From assembly GCA_963677215.1 (NCBI GenBank), contig OY781919.1, forward strand, positions 3,038,001 to 3,102,000: a stretch of DNA of 64,000 bases, written 5' to 3'. Below the pieces are notes generated by a model that did not search any database, was not told the origin of the DNA, and worked only from the letters and a program-made list of their open reading frames with translations. Source of the stretch: G963676795 sp963677215 (GTDB taxonomy: Bacteria; Desulfobacterota; Desulfuromonadia; Desulfuromonadales; Geopsychrobacteraceae). Below, piece after piece: positions 54,610 through 64,000 of this stretch (within the stretch, counting starts at the first letter, position 1; every line of letters begins with the position of its first letter). Both the position numbers and the translations under genes were made by a program.

Positions 54610-55698
54610 ATGTTAAAAACAATAGGAATCTTGACCGGAGGGGGCGATTGCCCCGGTTTGAATGCGGTTATTCGCGGTGTTGTCAAGGCAGCTGTCCAGA
54701 ACAGGGGCTGGCGTGTCCTGGGGATCGAAGACGGTTTTGACGGCCTGGTCGGCAAACCGCGCTACCGGGAGCTGACGCTCGACAGTGTCAGGGGTATCCT
54801 GCCGCGTGGCGGCACGATACTCGGCACAAGTAATCGCGGTAACCCGTTTCGTTACCCGGTGGAAGAAAACGGGAAAACGGTGCTGAAGGATATTTCACAG
54901 GATATTGTCGATACTGTGCGTCAGTTGGGCATCGATGTCCTGATTGCAGTTGGCGGTGACGGTACTCTGAAAATCGCCCAGGGGCTGTTCGAAAAGGGGT
55001 TACCTGTTGTTGGTGTTCCTAAGACCATCGACAACGATCTGCGCGCGACGGATGTGACCTTTGGTTACCGGACTGCGGTCAGTATCGTCACCGACGCCCT
55101 GGATCGACTGCATACGACGGCCGAAAGTCATCATCGTGCCCTGTTTGTCGAGGTGATGGGGCGTGATGCCGGCTGGATCGCTCTTGAGTCCGGCATCGCC
55201 GGTTCCGCCGATGCGATTCTGATTCCGGAGATCCCTTTTTCTCTGGAACGGCTCTGTGCGGCGATGCAAAAGAGCAAGGACAGTGGTCACCGCTATTTTC
55301 TGGTGGTCGTCGCCGAGGGAGCTCATCCGGCTGATGGTGACAAGGTGGTTCTCAAGACGGCGGAGGATAACTTCGGTGTCGAACGTCTCGGCGGCATTGC
55401 CTATCGGGTCGCTCACCAGGTGTCCCAGTGTGCCCAGATCGAAACCCGGGTCGTGACTCTCGGTCACCTCCAGCGTGGTGGCACCCCGAGTTCTTTTGAC
55501 CGGATTCTGGCGACCCGCTTCGGCGTCAAGGCGGTTGAGTTGATTGCCAATGGTGAGTACGGCAAGATGGTCGCGTTCAAGGGGAGGAACGTTGTCTCTG
55601 TCGAGATTGCCAGCGCCGTGTCTCAGCTCAACCTCGTCGATCCGCAGGGGGAGTTGGTTCAGACGGCCGAGGCGCTCGGTATCATGGTCGGGCGCTGA
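54610..55698 (+). CDS. pfkA: 6-phosphofructokinase
   Basis: 362 residues from the ATG at 54610, which has AGGGG 7 nt upstream; a GTG 9 bp earlier is possible. Motifs: GGDCPGLNAVIRG, GGDGTLK and PKTIDNDL. The Gly after GGD (position 104 in E. coli numbering) favours ATP, whereas Lys in PKTIDND (position 124) is usual in PPi-dependent and in the mixed group III enzymes. Such G/K enzymes are generally ATP-dependent. It follows the exbD gene by 12 bp and may be cotranscribed. Confidence 0.9.
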   Translation: MLKTIGILTGGGDCPGLNAVIRGVVKAAVQNRGWRVLGIEDGFDGLVGKPRYRELTLDSVRGILPRGGTILGTSNRGNPFRYPVEENGKTVLKDISQDIVDTVRQLGIDVLIAVGGDGTLKIAQGLFEKGLPVVGVPKTIDNDLRATDVTFGYRTAVSIVTDALDRLHTTAESHHRALFVEVMGRDAGWIALESGIAGSADAILIPEIPFSLERLCAAMQKSKDSGHRYFLVVVAEGAHPADGDKVVLKTAEDNFGVERLGGIAYRVAHQVSQCAQIETRVVTLGHLQRGGTPSSFDRILATRFGVKAVELIANGEYGKMVAFKGRNVVSVEIASAVSQLNLVDPQGELVQTAEALGIMVGR

Positions 55699-56655
55699 TC
55701 AGGCCTCTTTTTTGACGCCTGCCGTGGAACGGACTTCGATACGTGTCTGTTCCTTTTCGCAATTGGCGCGTCCGGGACAATCCTCTCTGGAACAGGGATC
55801 AAAGTGGATGATGACATCGGAGCCGGGTATCTCCTCTTCGATTTTTTTCTCAAGATTGTCGGCGATTTCATGCGCCTCGGCGACGGTCATGTTTCTGCAG
55901 AGTTCCAGGTGAAAATCCATGATCTTCATTGAACCGGCGCGGCGGGTTCTCAGGCCGTGATAGCCAGTGTGGGGGCCAGCCTGAGAGGTAATCAGTTCGT
56001 CGATCTTGTTGCGGATCTCTTCGGGAAGCTGATGGTCGAGCATGTCGGACAGGCTGCGTTTGACCAGCTCCAGCGCTTCATGGAGTATATAGACGGCAAC
56101 CAGGATCGATAAAGCCGAATCGAGCCAGTGAATTCCGAACCAGCGGATCAGCAGCAGGCCGACCATCAGTCCCAGGTTGGTGTAGATATCCATGCGGAAG
56201 TGCAGCGAGTCCGCTTCCAGCGCTGAGGAGTCGGTCTGTTTAGCGACCTTGCGCAGGTAGCGGGCGATCAGCCAGGAGATGACCGCGCTGACGGCGAGCA
56301 CTCCGATCCCTTCATTGACATGCTCAAGGCTTCTCCCTTCGGTCAGTCTGATAACGGCTTCGTAGATGATCCAGACGCCGGAGGCAGTGATGACCAGGGC
56401 CTGAAACATTGTCGCCAATGTCTCGTACTTGCCGTGGCCGAAGGGGTGACACTCGTCGGGTGGTTGCTCGGCCTGGCGGATGGCCATGAAGTTGACGCCT
56501 GACATCAGGATATCGAGTATCGAATCGATGGCCGAAGCCATGACCGCCATTGAGCCGCTGATCACAGCTATGATCAGTTTGATGACTGCCAACGTCAGGG
56601 CTCCGGCGACGGAAAATCCTGCCGCTTTGATTTTCGGATTCTTGGAAAACACCAT
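55699..56655 (-). CDS. Cation diffusion facilitator family transporter
   Basis: 318 residues, six membrane spans and a C-terminal cytoplasmic domain. The metal site is seen in SAIDSILDILMSG (second span) and SLHFRMDIYTN (fifth span), and HPFGHGKYE in the loop. CDF proteins export Zn2+, Fe2+ or Mn2+ in exchange for protons. The C-terminus carries an unusual CSREDCPGRANC tail that could bind metal. It is cotranscribed with the gene 6 bp upstream, and converges with pfkA. Confidence 0.9.
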   Translation of the reverse strand: MVFSKNPKIKAAGFSVAGALTLAVIKLIIAVISGSMAVMASAIDSILDILMSGVNFMAIRQAEQPPDECHPFGHGKYETLATMFQALVITASGVWIIYEAVIRLTEGRSLEHVNEGIGVLAVSAVISWLIARYLRKVAKQTDSSALEADSLHFRMDIYTNLGLMVGLLLIRWFGIHWLDSALSILVAVYILHEALELVKRSLSDMLDHQLPEEIRNKIDELITSQAGPHTGYHGLRTRRAGSMKIMDFHLELCRNMTVAEAHEIADNLEKKIEEEIPGSDVIIHFDPCSREDCPGRANCEKEQTRIEVRSTAGVKKEA

Positions 56656-56661
56656 TCTTCC

Positions 56662-57162
56662 TCAGTCGTTCGGACAGGCCAGGTCCCAGTCGCGGTAACC
56701 ATCGTCGACCAGGTTCTGGAAACTCTCGATACGCCCCTGATAATAATCGATGTCATCGCAGGCATGAGCGATCTCTGCGTTTTGGTCCTCATCCAACAGT
56801 GATTTCAAGGTGCAGAAACGGGCAAAGCTTTTTATCCCGGCCAGGATATCCTGCAGTTCAGTCATGTTGGCTTCAAGGGTGCTGATAATGTACCAGTTGC
56901 CGGCAAAGGCTCTGACCCTGGTTGCGTTCAGGCTGAAGATGTTGGCCCGACGGTTGTCGATCATGTAATCGCGTAGGAAATAGTCAGCACCAGCCGCTTT
57001 GCTGCCGGCGATCAGCGGTTCATCCTCCTGCTGCAGGTGTTGATGAAACGTTTTCAGAAGCTCACGGCACAGTTGATCGGCGCGAACCTCATCTTCAAGA
57101 CTGCTGATCTGATAGTTTGATGGATTGAAAAGGTCTAAGCTGCTATGTGTGTCATTTGTCAT
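56662..57162 (-). CDS. Conserved hypothetical protein
   Basis: 166 residues from the ATG at 57162; an upstream TTG in frame (57171) is possible. The protein is acidic, helical and without membrane spans or Cys clusters. It contains RADQLCRELLKTFHQHLQQ and ends DWDLACPND. I do not recognise the family. It is 6 bp before the CDF gene, so it may be linked to metal homeostasis. Confidence 0.6.
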   Translation of the reverse strand: MTNDTHSSLDLFNPSNYQISSLEDEVRADQLCRELLKTFHQHLQQEDEPLIAGSKAAGADYFLRDYMIDNRRANIFSLNATRVRAFAGNWYIISTLEANMTELQDILAGIKSFARFCTLKSLLDEDQNAEIAHACDDIDYYQGRIESFQNLVDDGYRDWDLACPND

Positions 57163-57424
57163 GGCGGTCAAATTGTCCTTCTAAGTCATTATCTTCATGA
57201 CATTAGATATCATTTCATGCGTAAGGCTGTCTCTATTTAAATCATGGCTGGGGCTGCCAGGGACAGCCTTTTTAGCATCACCGTTCTGTAACCGTCAAGT
57301 CACGCCCCCATGATCTTGTGTTTGCTTTAGCGGGGCTCCTTTGTTAGTATCGGCTGCTTCAGGACAGATGTTCGTTCTGCCTTTTCCCATATATTTGTTT
57401 CTATGCATTGTTCAGGGCTTTAGC

Positions 57425-60041
57425 ATGTCTACGGCAACACCATTGATGCGTCAGTATCTGGAGATCAAATCCCAGTATCAGGATGCTATTCTGTTTTTTC
57501 GCCTGGGGGACTTCTATGAAATGTTCATGGAAGATGCCGTCACCGCATCCCGGATCCTCGGCATTACCCTGACATCGCGCAACAAGGGGAATGAGGATTC
57601 TGTTCCGCTCTGCGGCATCCCGTTTCACAGCAGCCAGGGGTATCTTGCCAAGCTGGTCTCCGCCGGGCACAAGGTGGCGATCTGCGAACAGGTTGAGGAT
57701 CCTAAGACGGCAAAGGGGATCGTCAAGCGGGAGGTCGTTCGGGTTGTGACTCCGGGGCTGGTTACGGATACCGATATCCTCGATCCCAAAACCAACAATT
57801 ATCTGCTCTGCGTACTTGAGGGTGAGGGCGGATTCGGTATCGCCCATGTCGACATCACGACCGGTGAGTTCCGTACCACAGAGGTGGAGAGCCTCGAAGA
57901 GATCAAAAGTGAAATAGCCTCCTTGCGACCCCAGGAGCTGGTTTTCTGTGACGACGATGCGGGGCGGGATCTGCACAAGAAGCTGTCCACCCTGTGCATC
58001 GACCTCTGTATCAACATGCTGCCCGACTGGGTCTTTCAGGCGGATCACAGCTTTCAGCTGCTCTGCTCATTCTTTAATGTTGCCGGGATGCAGTCGTTCG
58101 GTTGCGACAATCTTCCGGCTGCCCAGTCAGCAGCCGGAGCGGTACTCTATTATTTGCAGCAGACCCAGAAGGAAGAGCTGCGCCACCTGCGCCCACTGCA
58201 GACCTACCATATCCGCAACTACATGCTGCTCGACGATTCAACGCGGCGCAATCTGGAACTGACGGCGACCATGCAGGATGGCAAGAAACGCGGTTCGCTG
58301 CTCGGGGTCCTGGATCGGACCGTGACAGCCATGGGTGGTCGTACCCTGCGCCAGTGGATTCATTATCCTCTGGTTGACGCCGAACAGATAAATCGCCGTC
58401 TTAATGCCGTTGCCGAGTTGGTTGATAACAGCCTGCCGCGTCTTGATCTGCGTGATGCCCTTGATGGTGTCTACGATCTGGAACGACTCAATAGCAAGAT
58501 TTCCATGGCCAGTGCCAACGCCAAGGACTTAAGTGCGCTGCGCGCCTCACTGCAGAAGCTGCCACAGGTGGATGATCTGCTCGATTCCCTGTCGTGTCCG
58601 ATGATTGCCGAGTTACGTCAGCAGATCGACCTGCTGCCGGATCTTGTCCTGCTGCTCGAGACTTCGATCGTCGATGATCCTCCCTTTGTCCTGCGTGACG
58701 GCGGTCTGATTCGTGATGGTTACAGCGCAGAGCTCGATGAGTTGCGCACCATCAGTCGGGAAGGGAAGGGCTGGATCGCCGCCCTGGAACAGCAGGAACG
58801 TGAGCGGACAGGTATCCCTTCCCTGAAGATCAAGTTCAACAAGGTCTTCGGCTACTTCATCGAGGTAACCAACCGCAATCTCGACCGGATTCCGGATGAC
58901 TATCAGCGCAAGCAGACGCTGGCCAACGCGGAACGTTATATCACGCCCGGTCTGAAGGATTACGAAACCAAGGTTCTCGGGGCGGAAGAACGGCTGGTTG
59001 AGCTGGAATACGATCTGTTTCAGCAGGTCCGTCTGCAGGTCGCCGAACAGGGTGCGCGGATACAGCGCACCGCCGAAGCCCTGGCGGTCATCGATGTGCT
59101 GACCGCCTTGGCCGACCTGGCCCATGATCGCAACTATGTACGTCCGCTGATCGACACCTCCGGTGTCCTGTCGATTGAGGCGGGACGGCATCCGGTTGTT
59201 GAAGGGATGCCACTCAAGGAGGCCTTCGTTCCCAACGATGTCGAACTCGATACGGAAAAGAACCAACTGCTGATTATCACCGGTCCGAACATGGCCGGGA
59301 AGTCGACCTTCATGCGTCAGGTCGCCCTGATTGCCCTGATGGCCCAGATCGGCAGTTTCGTTCCGGCGGAAAAGGCCAGGGTCGGTGTTGTCGACCGCAT
59401 CTTTACTCGCGTTGGCGCTAGTGATAATCTGGCCAGAGGCGAATCGACCTTTATGGTTGAGATGAACGAGACGGCAAATATCCTGCGGCATGCAACGAAG
59501 AACAGCCTGATTGTTCTCGATGAGATCGGGGCGTGGCACCTCGACCTATGACGGGGTCAGTATCGCCTGGGCTGTGGCGGAGTATCTGCACGACAACAGC
59601 AAGGTTGCAGCGAAAACCCTGTTTGCGACGCACTATCATGAGCTGACCGACCTGGCCCTGACCCGGGACAGGGTCAAGAACTACAACGTCGCCGTCAAGG
59701 AATGGAATGACCAGATCATTTTCCTGCGCAAGATCCTCACGGGAGGGGCGAGTCGTTCCTATGGTATCCAGGTCGGGCGTCTGGCCGGCTTGCCGAATCC
59801 GGTCATCGAACGGGCCAAGGAGATCCTCAAGAACCTTGAGGCGGGCGAGTTTACCAGGCCGGGCGTGCCCCGGCTCGGACAGAGCAAAAATCGTCCGCAG
59901 AAAAAGCCGGACCAGCAGATGGCGCTGTTCCAGACTCAGGGCAACGATCATATCCGTGATCGCCTTGAGCAGGTCGATCTTTCGACAACGACACCGATTG
60001 AAGCCCTGAATATCCTCGATGAGCTTAAAAGGCTGCTGTAA
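57425..60041 (+). pseudogene. mutS: DNA mismatch repair protein MutS, frameshifted
   Basis: The first frame (57425-59551, 708 residues) starts MSTATPLMRQYLEIK with the mismatch-binding GDFYEMF motif, and runs through the clamp and Walker A (ITGPNMAGKSTFMRQ) to Walker B (LIVLDEIG). There a GGGG run at 59528-59531 holds one G too many; the remaining sequence continues in another frame (RGTSTYDGVSIAWAVAEYL) to 60041 with the HYHEL motif and C-terminal tail. Restoring GGG gives an uninterrupted protein of 871 residues, the normal MutS length. The lesion removes the signature region needed for ATP hydrolysis, so MutS would be inactive. A sequencing error in the homopolymer is an alternative. Confidence 0.9.
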
Positions 60042-60045
60042 GAGA

Positions 60046-61740
60046 ATGAAAAAATATTGCTTAATTTTTCTGGTTCTGGCTCTTTTTCTGATCACGATCG
60101 TCTTGCCTGTCTGCGCTGAAGATTATGCAACTCTGCGCAGTGACTATCGGCAACTGATCGGTTCACCTGTGCTACAGCAACAGCGCTTGAGCTGGGAACG
60201 GCTTATCAAGCGTTTCAATGCCTTTGTCACCAGTTCCTCATCAAGGCAGAACCTGGAAAATGCTTCCTTTTTGCGGGCCCGGACCTGGGATGGCCTCGCT
60301 CATGTGTCGGGACGCTCTTCCGATGCTCAGATTGCCATCGAGGTTTATTCGGAATTCGTCGACCTTTATCCGGACAGCCGTTTGAGTGATGACGCCCTGT
60401 ACTCTGCCGCGGTCATCGCAGAGGATCTGCTTGAGGACAACAATCAGGCTTATCAGTTGTTTCAGCGGATATTACTTGACTACGATCATGGTGACATGGC
60501 CGGGGACGCGCGAAATCATTTCGTCAGCCTGAAAAAACCTCAGTCGACGGCCTCATACAGCAACACCGGGGGGGGTGACGATACGCTGCTGGGTAGTGCG
60601 CCGACTCTGGAGAATATCCGTTACTGGAGTGGTCCGAAATATACCCGGATTGTCCTGGACCTGAACGCTCCCGTATCGACAACCCCGCAACTGCTCAAGG
60701 GGGATGCACCGCGTATCTACTTCGATCTGCGTTATACGAAATTGGCCGATAATCTGCCGGCGTCCCTGACCATCGGCAATGGCCTGGTCCTCGGTGTCCG
60801 TACCAGCCCTTACGATCCGCAGACGTCCCGGGTCGTCATTGATCTCAACCGCATTGCAGATTACAAGATTTCGGTCCTGCAGAACCCGCACCGTCTCGTT
60901 GTCGATGTTATGGGCGCTCCGGAAAAAGTGATTCTGACAGCGCCGGTCAAAGACGATAAGTCGCTGCGCAGTGACGATTCCATCGCCGGAATTCTCGACA
61001 GTGTTCCCGATGATCAGAAGGCCCTGCATGTCCCGCAGCAACGGCGCGATGAGGGGATTCGGACGATCGTGGTCGATGCCGGTCATGGCGGCAAGGATCC
61101 CGGTGCCATCGGCCCCGGAGGTGTCTATGAAAAAACGGTCACCCTGGCCCTGGCCAAGGCTCTGGCAACCAGCCTGCGTCAGCGACTCGGAGTCAAGGTG
61201 CTACTGACCCGCTCTGATGATCGATTCATCGAATTGAGGGACCGCACCGCTTTTGCCAATCGTGTCAATGCCGACCTGTTCATCTCCCTGCACGCCAATG
61301 CCAGCCGCAGTTCCGGGGCTTACGGAGTTGAGAGTTATTTCCTCAATCTGTCTAAAAACGGTCAGGCGGCGGAGGTGGCTGCTCGCGAAAACGGTACCAA
61401 TATCGAAGATGTCGGCAATCTTGAAGCGATTCTATTTGACCTGATGGCGAACGCTAAGATCAATGAGTCGAGCCGACTCGCCGCGGAAGTTCAGCAGTCT
61501 CTGGTTACCGGTCTCTCGCCGCATTACAGCAAGATCAAGGATCTTGGGGTCAAGCAGGGGCCTTTTCATGTGCTGCTTGGTGCGACCATGCCTTCGGTTC
61601 TGGTTGAAGCGGCATTCATCAGCAACAGCAGGGAAGAGAAGCGCCTCACCAGCAAGTCCTACCAGCAGCGCGTCGCTGATGCGATCGTCGACGGTGTCAA
61701 GCATTATTCAGCATCATTTGAACAGGTTGCCCATAAATGA
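60046..61740 (+). CDS. N-acetylmuramoyl-L-alanine amidase (AmiC-type, with AMIN domain)
   Basis: 564 residues from the ATG at 60046. A signal peptide of about 24 residues (ending VCA) is followed by a TPR-like helical region (about 30-160), an AMIN domain (about 195-305, RYWSGPKYTRIVLDL) and the amidase_3 domain (from ~343). Zinc and catalytic residues lie in DAGHGGKDPGAIG, GVYEK, SLHANAS and VEAAFISNS. It cuts the amide bond between MurNAc and the peptide during cell separation. It lies just after mutS and overlaps glnD by 4 bp (ATGA). Confidence 0.93.
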   Translation: MKKYCLIFLVLALFLITIVLPVCAEDYATLRSDYRQLIGSPVLQQQRLSWERLIKRFNAFVTSSSSRQNLENASFLRARTWDGLAHVSGRSSDAQIAIEVYSEFVDLYPDSRLSDDALYSAAVIAEDLLEDNNQAYQLFQRILLDYDHGDMAGDARNHFVSLKKPQSTASYSNTGGGDDTLLGSAPTLENIRYWSGPKYTRIVLDLNAPVSTTPQLLKGDAPRIYFDLRYTKLADNLPASLTIGNGLVLGVRTSPYDPQTSRVVIDLNRIADYKISVLQNPHRLVVDVMGAPEKVILTAPVKDDKSLRSDDSIAGILDSVPDDQKALHVPQQRRDEGIRTIVVDAGHGGKDPGAIGPGGVYEKTVTLALAKALATSLRQRLGVKVLLTRSDDRFIELRDRTAFANRVNADLFISLHANASRSSGAYGVESYFLNLSKNGQAAEVAARENGTNIEDVGNLEAILFDLMANAKINESSRLAAEVQQSLVTGLSPHYSKIKDLGVKQGPFHVLLGATMPSVLVEAAFISNSREEKRLTSKSYQQRVADAIVDGVKHYSASFEQVAHK

Positions 61741-64000
61741 ACAGCTCCACAGAAAACACAGAACTGATCCTGCCGTTGGCAACGGCGCAGCAGCCCTATG
61801 AAGATATCCGCTCCGACCTGCTGGATCAGGCCAGGGGATTCTATGACTCCAGTCTGGCCGCCATTCGCATTCAGAGTGAGCAGGGGGGATCTGGCCGTGA
61901 GATTGTGGAGCGCCTGACGGCGATGACCGATCAGCTGATCAAGGCCATCTACAGCAGCGTCAGTCGCGATCTTGATTCATTTCATGTTGAACATTGTGCG
62001 CTGTTTGCTCTTGGCGGATATGGCCGTGCCGAGATGAACCCGCGTTCGGATCTGGACCTGATGTTTTTTTATGATCAGGTCGCAGAAGGTACCGTCAAGG
62101 TCATCTCCGACCGGATGCTCTACCTGCTCTGGGATATGGGGTTTGATGTCGGCTACAGTGTCAGAACCGCTAAAGACTGTATCGATGAATCCAAGGACGC
62201 CACGGTCAGGACCTCGCTGCTTGATGCCCGTTTTCTGACTGGTAACCCTGATCTGTTTACCTCCTTTGCCACGCAGGTCGGTAAGTTTGTTCTCAACCAG
62301 GATACCCAGGCTTTTATCAAGGTCAAGATGCTGGAACGTGAAGACCGTAAAAAGAAATATGGCTCTTCGGTATATCTGCTTGAGCCGAACATCAAGGAGG
62401 GGGAAGGCGGCTTGCGCGAGTTGCACGACGCGCTATGGATCGCCAGGACCAAGTTCAAGGCAGAGGGCCTGCGTGATCTCCTGATCAAGGGGGTGATGAA
62501 CGAGGAGGAGCTGGAACTCTACCTTTCTGCCCAGGAATACCTGTGGAAGATTCGTAATTTCCTCCATTTCAATGCGAGCCAGCGTAAGGGCGACCAGCTC
62601 ACCTTCGAGCTGCAGGAGCAGATCGCTGTTTTTCTTGGTTATGTCAAATCGACCACCGGTTCGGCGGTCGAGCAGTTTATGCAGGATTACTACACCCGGG
62701 CCATCGAGTATGAACATCTGGCGTCCAAGCTTATCAATAAGGCGACCCGCAGCCAGAGTCAGGGTCTGTTCACCTTCCTCGGTCGGCGTAATCTCGAACA
62801 CGGCTTCTATGTCATCCGCGGCGAACTGCGCATCAAGGATGAAGGCCTGATCCTGCAGCAGCCGGAACTGATGATGTTCGCCTTCGAACTGTCTCAGAAA
62901 CAGGAAGTCCCGATGAGTCACGAGCTTGAGTTGTTGATTCGGGAAAATCTTCATCTGTTCAATGACAAGGTGCGCAGGTCGAAGCAGGTCAACGATTCCT
63001 TTATGGCGATTCTGCGTTATTCCAAAGGGATCGGCAAGATCCTGCGGCGCATGCATTACCTGAAGTTTCTCAATGCTTTCATCCCTGAATTCAAGAAGAT
63101 CTACTGCAAGGTTCAGTTCGACCTCTATCACATATATACCGTCGATATTCATTCGTTGTTTGCCGTCGAGGAGATGGAAAAACTCTGGGCCGGCGAATAT
63201 GCCGATGATCGCCCGCGTCTGACTGAGGTGGCTAACCGCATCGAAAAGCGCGAACTGTTGCTGTTGTCGATCCTGTTTCATGACATCGGCAAAGGGAGTG
63301 GCAAGGATCATAGCCAGCGCGGCGCTGAAATGATTCCGACCATTGCCCGGCGCATGCGCCTGAATCGCGAGGACAGTCAGCGTCTGCAGTTCCTGGTTCT
63401 TCATCACCTGCAGATGGCGCACATCTCGCAGCGGCGTGATTTGCAGGACATGCGCATGATCGCTCAGTTCGCCGAGCTGATGGAGATGAGCGAGAACCTG
63501 ATGATGCTCTACCTGTTGACCTTTGCCGACATTCGGGCGGTCGGCCCCGATGTCTGGACCGACTGGAAGGGCAATCTGCTGCGCGAGCTTTATGAGAAGG
63601 CCTATGATGTTCTGGAAAAACAGGGCTTCTATCATGAGCAGCGTACCGAGCGGATACGTAACCTCAAGCGCAGACTGCGTGAAGATCTGCTCGGTGAATA
63701 CTCTGAGCATCAGGTGACCAGGGCTGTCAACAGCCTGAACAATCACTATCTGCTCAGTTATACGGCCGAACAGATCATCCCGCACTTGCGACTGGCCCTC
63801 AATCGTGGCAAGAAAACCGTCAACTTGCAGATTGAGCATGACAGGCGCCTGGGGTACACCGAGCTGACTCTGGCGACGGTCGATTGTCCGGGGCTGTTCT
63901 CCTATATCGCCGGCGTGCTGGCGGCCAACTCGATCAATATCCTTGGTGCCCAGATCCATACACGCAAGACTGGAGCTGTTCTGGATATTCTGCAGGTCAC
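61737..64000 (+). CDS. glnD: PII uridylyltransferase/uridylyl-removing enzyme (3' end outside window)
   Basis: Starts with ATG at 61737, overlapping the amidase stop, and stays open to the window end (754 codons of an expected ~890). Nucleotidyltransferase motif GGYGRAEMNPRSDLDLMFF (about 100-118), the HD phosphohydrolase site FHDIGKGSGKDHS (about 515), and the first ACT domain (TVDCPGLFSYIAGVLA, about 710). GlnD uridylylates PII when nitrogen is short and removes UMP when glutamine is high. Its target PII (46048) is encoded 15 kb upstream. A long antisense frame lies on the other strand but is a shadow. Confidence 0.95.
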   Translation, partial: MNSSTENTELILPLATAQQPYEDIRSDLLDQARGFYDSSLAAIRIQSEQGGSGREIVERLTAMTDQLIKAIYSSVSRDLDSFHVEHCALFALGGYGRAEMNPRSDLDLMFFYDQVAEGTVKVISDRMLYLLWDMGFDVGYSVRTAKDCIDESKDATVRTSLLDARFLTGNPDLFTSFATQVGKFVLNQDTQAFIKVKMLEREDRKKKYGSSVYLLEPNIKEGEGGLRELHDALWIARTKFKAEGLRDLLIKGVMNEEELELYLSAQEYLWKIRNFLHFNASQRKGDQLTFELQEQIAVFLGYVKSTTGSAVEQFMQDYYTRAIEYEHLASKLINKATRSQSQGLFTFLGRRNLEHGFYVIRGELRIKDEGLILQQPELMMFAFELSQKQEVPMSHELELLIRENLHLFNDKVRRSKQVNDSFMAILRYSKGIGKILRRMHYLKFLNAFIPEFKKIYCKVQFDLYHIYTVDIHSLFAVEEMEKLWAGEYADDRPRLTEVANRIEKRELLLLSILFHDIGKGSGKDHSQRGAEMIPTIARRMRLNREDSQRLQFLVLHHLQMAHISQRRDLQDMRMIAQFAELMEMSENLMMLYLLTFADIRAVGPDVWTDWKGNLLRELYEKAYDVLEKQGFYHEQRTERIRNLKRRLREDLLGEYSEHQVTRAVNSLNNHYLLSYTAEQIIPHLRLALNRGKKTVNLQIEHDRRLGYTELTLATVDCPGLFSYIAGVLAANSINILGAQIHTRKTGAVLDILQV

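Noticed and set aside
62433..63959. Long minus-strand open frame (508 codons) opposite the glnD region
   Set aside because: The plus strand encodes GlnD with all its catalytic motifs in order; the antisense frame has no motif.
1..64000. tRNA, rRNA, CRISPR arrays, insertion sequences, prophage
   Set aside because: No cloverleaf, rRNA segment, regular spacer array, transposase or integrase was recognised when reading the window by eye.

Overview
The window looks like chromosomal DNA of a Gram-negative deltaproteobacterium, most likely of the Desulfuromonadales/Geobacter-Pelobacter group. This is inferred from gene content and not from a phylogenetic marker. The supporting content is an AgmX/PglI-type TonB-like protein with TolQ/TolR motor genes, a GEMM-I riboswitch, a MaeB-type malic enzyme-phosphotransacetylase fusion, a PII/GlnA/GlnD nitrogen circuit, and outer-membrane biogenesis genes. 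No tRNA, rRNA, CRISPR array, insertion sequence or prophage was seen.

Region 1 (1-15653, all +): one long, tightly packed operon. It holds the end of a giant SdrD-B/OmpA-like surface protein, a 1693-residue outer-membrane protein with three OmpA-like domains and a large C-terminal beta-barrel, periplasmic and lipoprotein TPR proteins, a TolQ-like channel, two TolR/ExbD-like proteins and an AgmX/PglI-type TonB-like protein. The set resembles the Agl-Glt envelope-spanning machine of Myxococcus and is the best candidate here for an undescribed system. One of its two ExbD subunits has Asn where the proton-carrying Asp should be.

Region 2 (15750-22991): an aromatic alcohol/aldehyde oxidation locus on the minus strand (SDR dehydrogenase, benzaldehyde/vanillin-type aldehyde dehydrogenase, sodium:solute symporter, two unlisted small membrane proteins, LysR regulator), then a second symporter gene on the plus strand.

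Region 3 (23060-33763, +): tamA-tamB, a chemoreceptor with two extracytoplasmic CZB-like zinc sites and a Cys-rich insert in its HAMP region, and modD with ModA/ModB-like transport genes but no ATPase gene.

Region 4 (33770-39105, -): a hybrid histidine kinase whose receiver domain is broken by a stop codon and a frameshift. It is preceded by a clear sigma-70 promoter, a GEMM-I riboswitch and an intrinsic terminator. Next come a tandem UspA protein and an Nramp transporter.

Region 5 (39227-48749): sirtuin, PPP-type phosphatase, small zinc-ribbon proteins, a Ca/Na exchanger, an Lrp regulator with lysA, a 23S rRNA uridine methyltransferase, a sigma-54-driven glnB-glnA unit and MscS.

Region 6 (48919-64000): thrC, maeB, a phosphodiesterase, a second ExbB/ExbD pair with pfkA, a CDF transporter, a frameshifted mutS, a cell-wall amidase and the start of glnD. 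The glnB, glnA and glnD genes together give most of a PII-based nitrogen control circuit within 18 kb. The disrupted mutS would, if real, make the strain a mutator, and the decayed receiver domain in region 4 would fit that.
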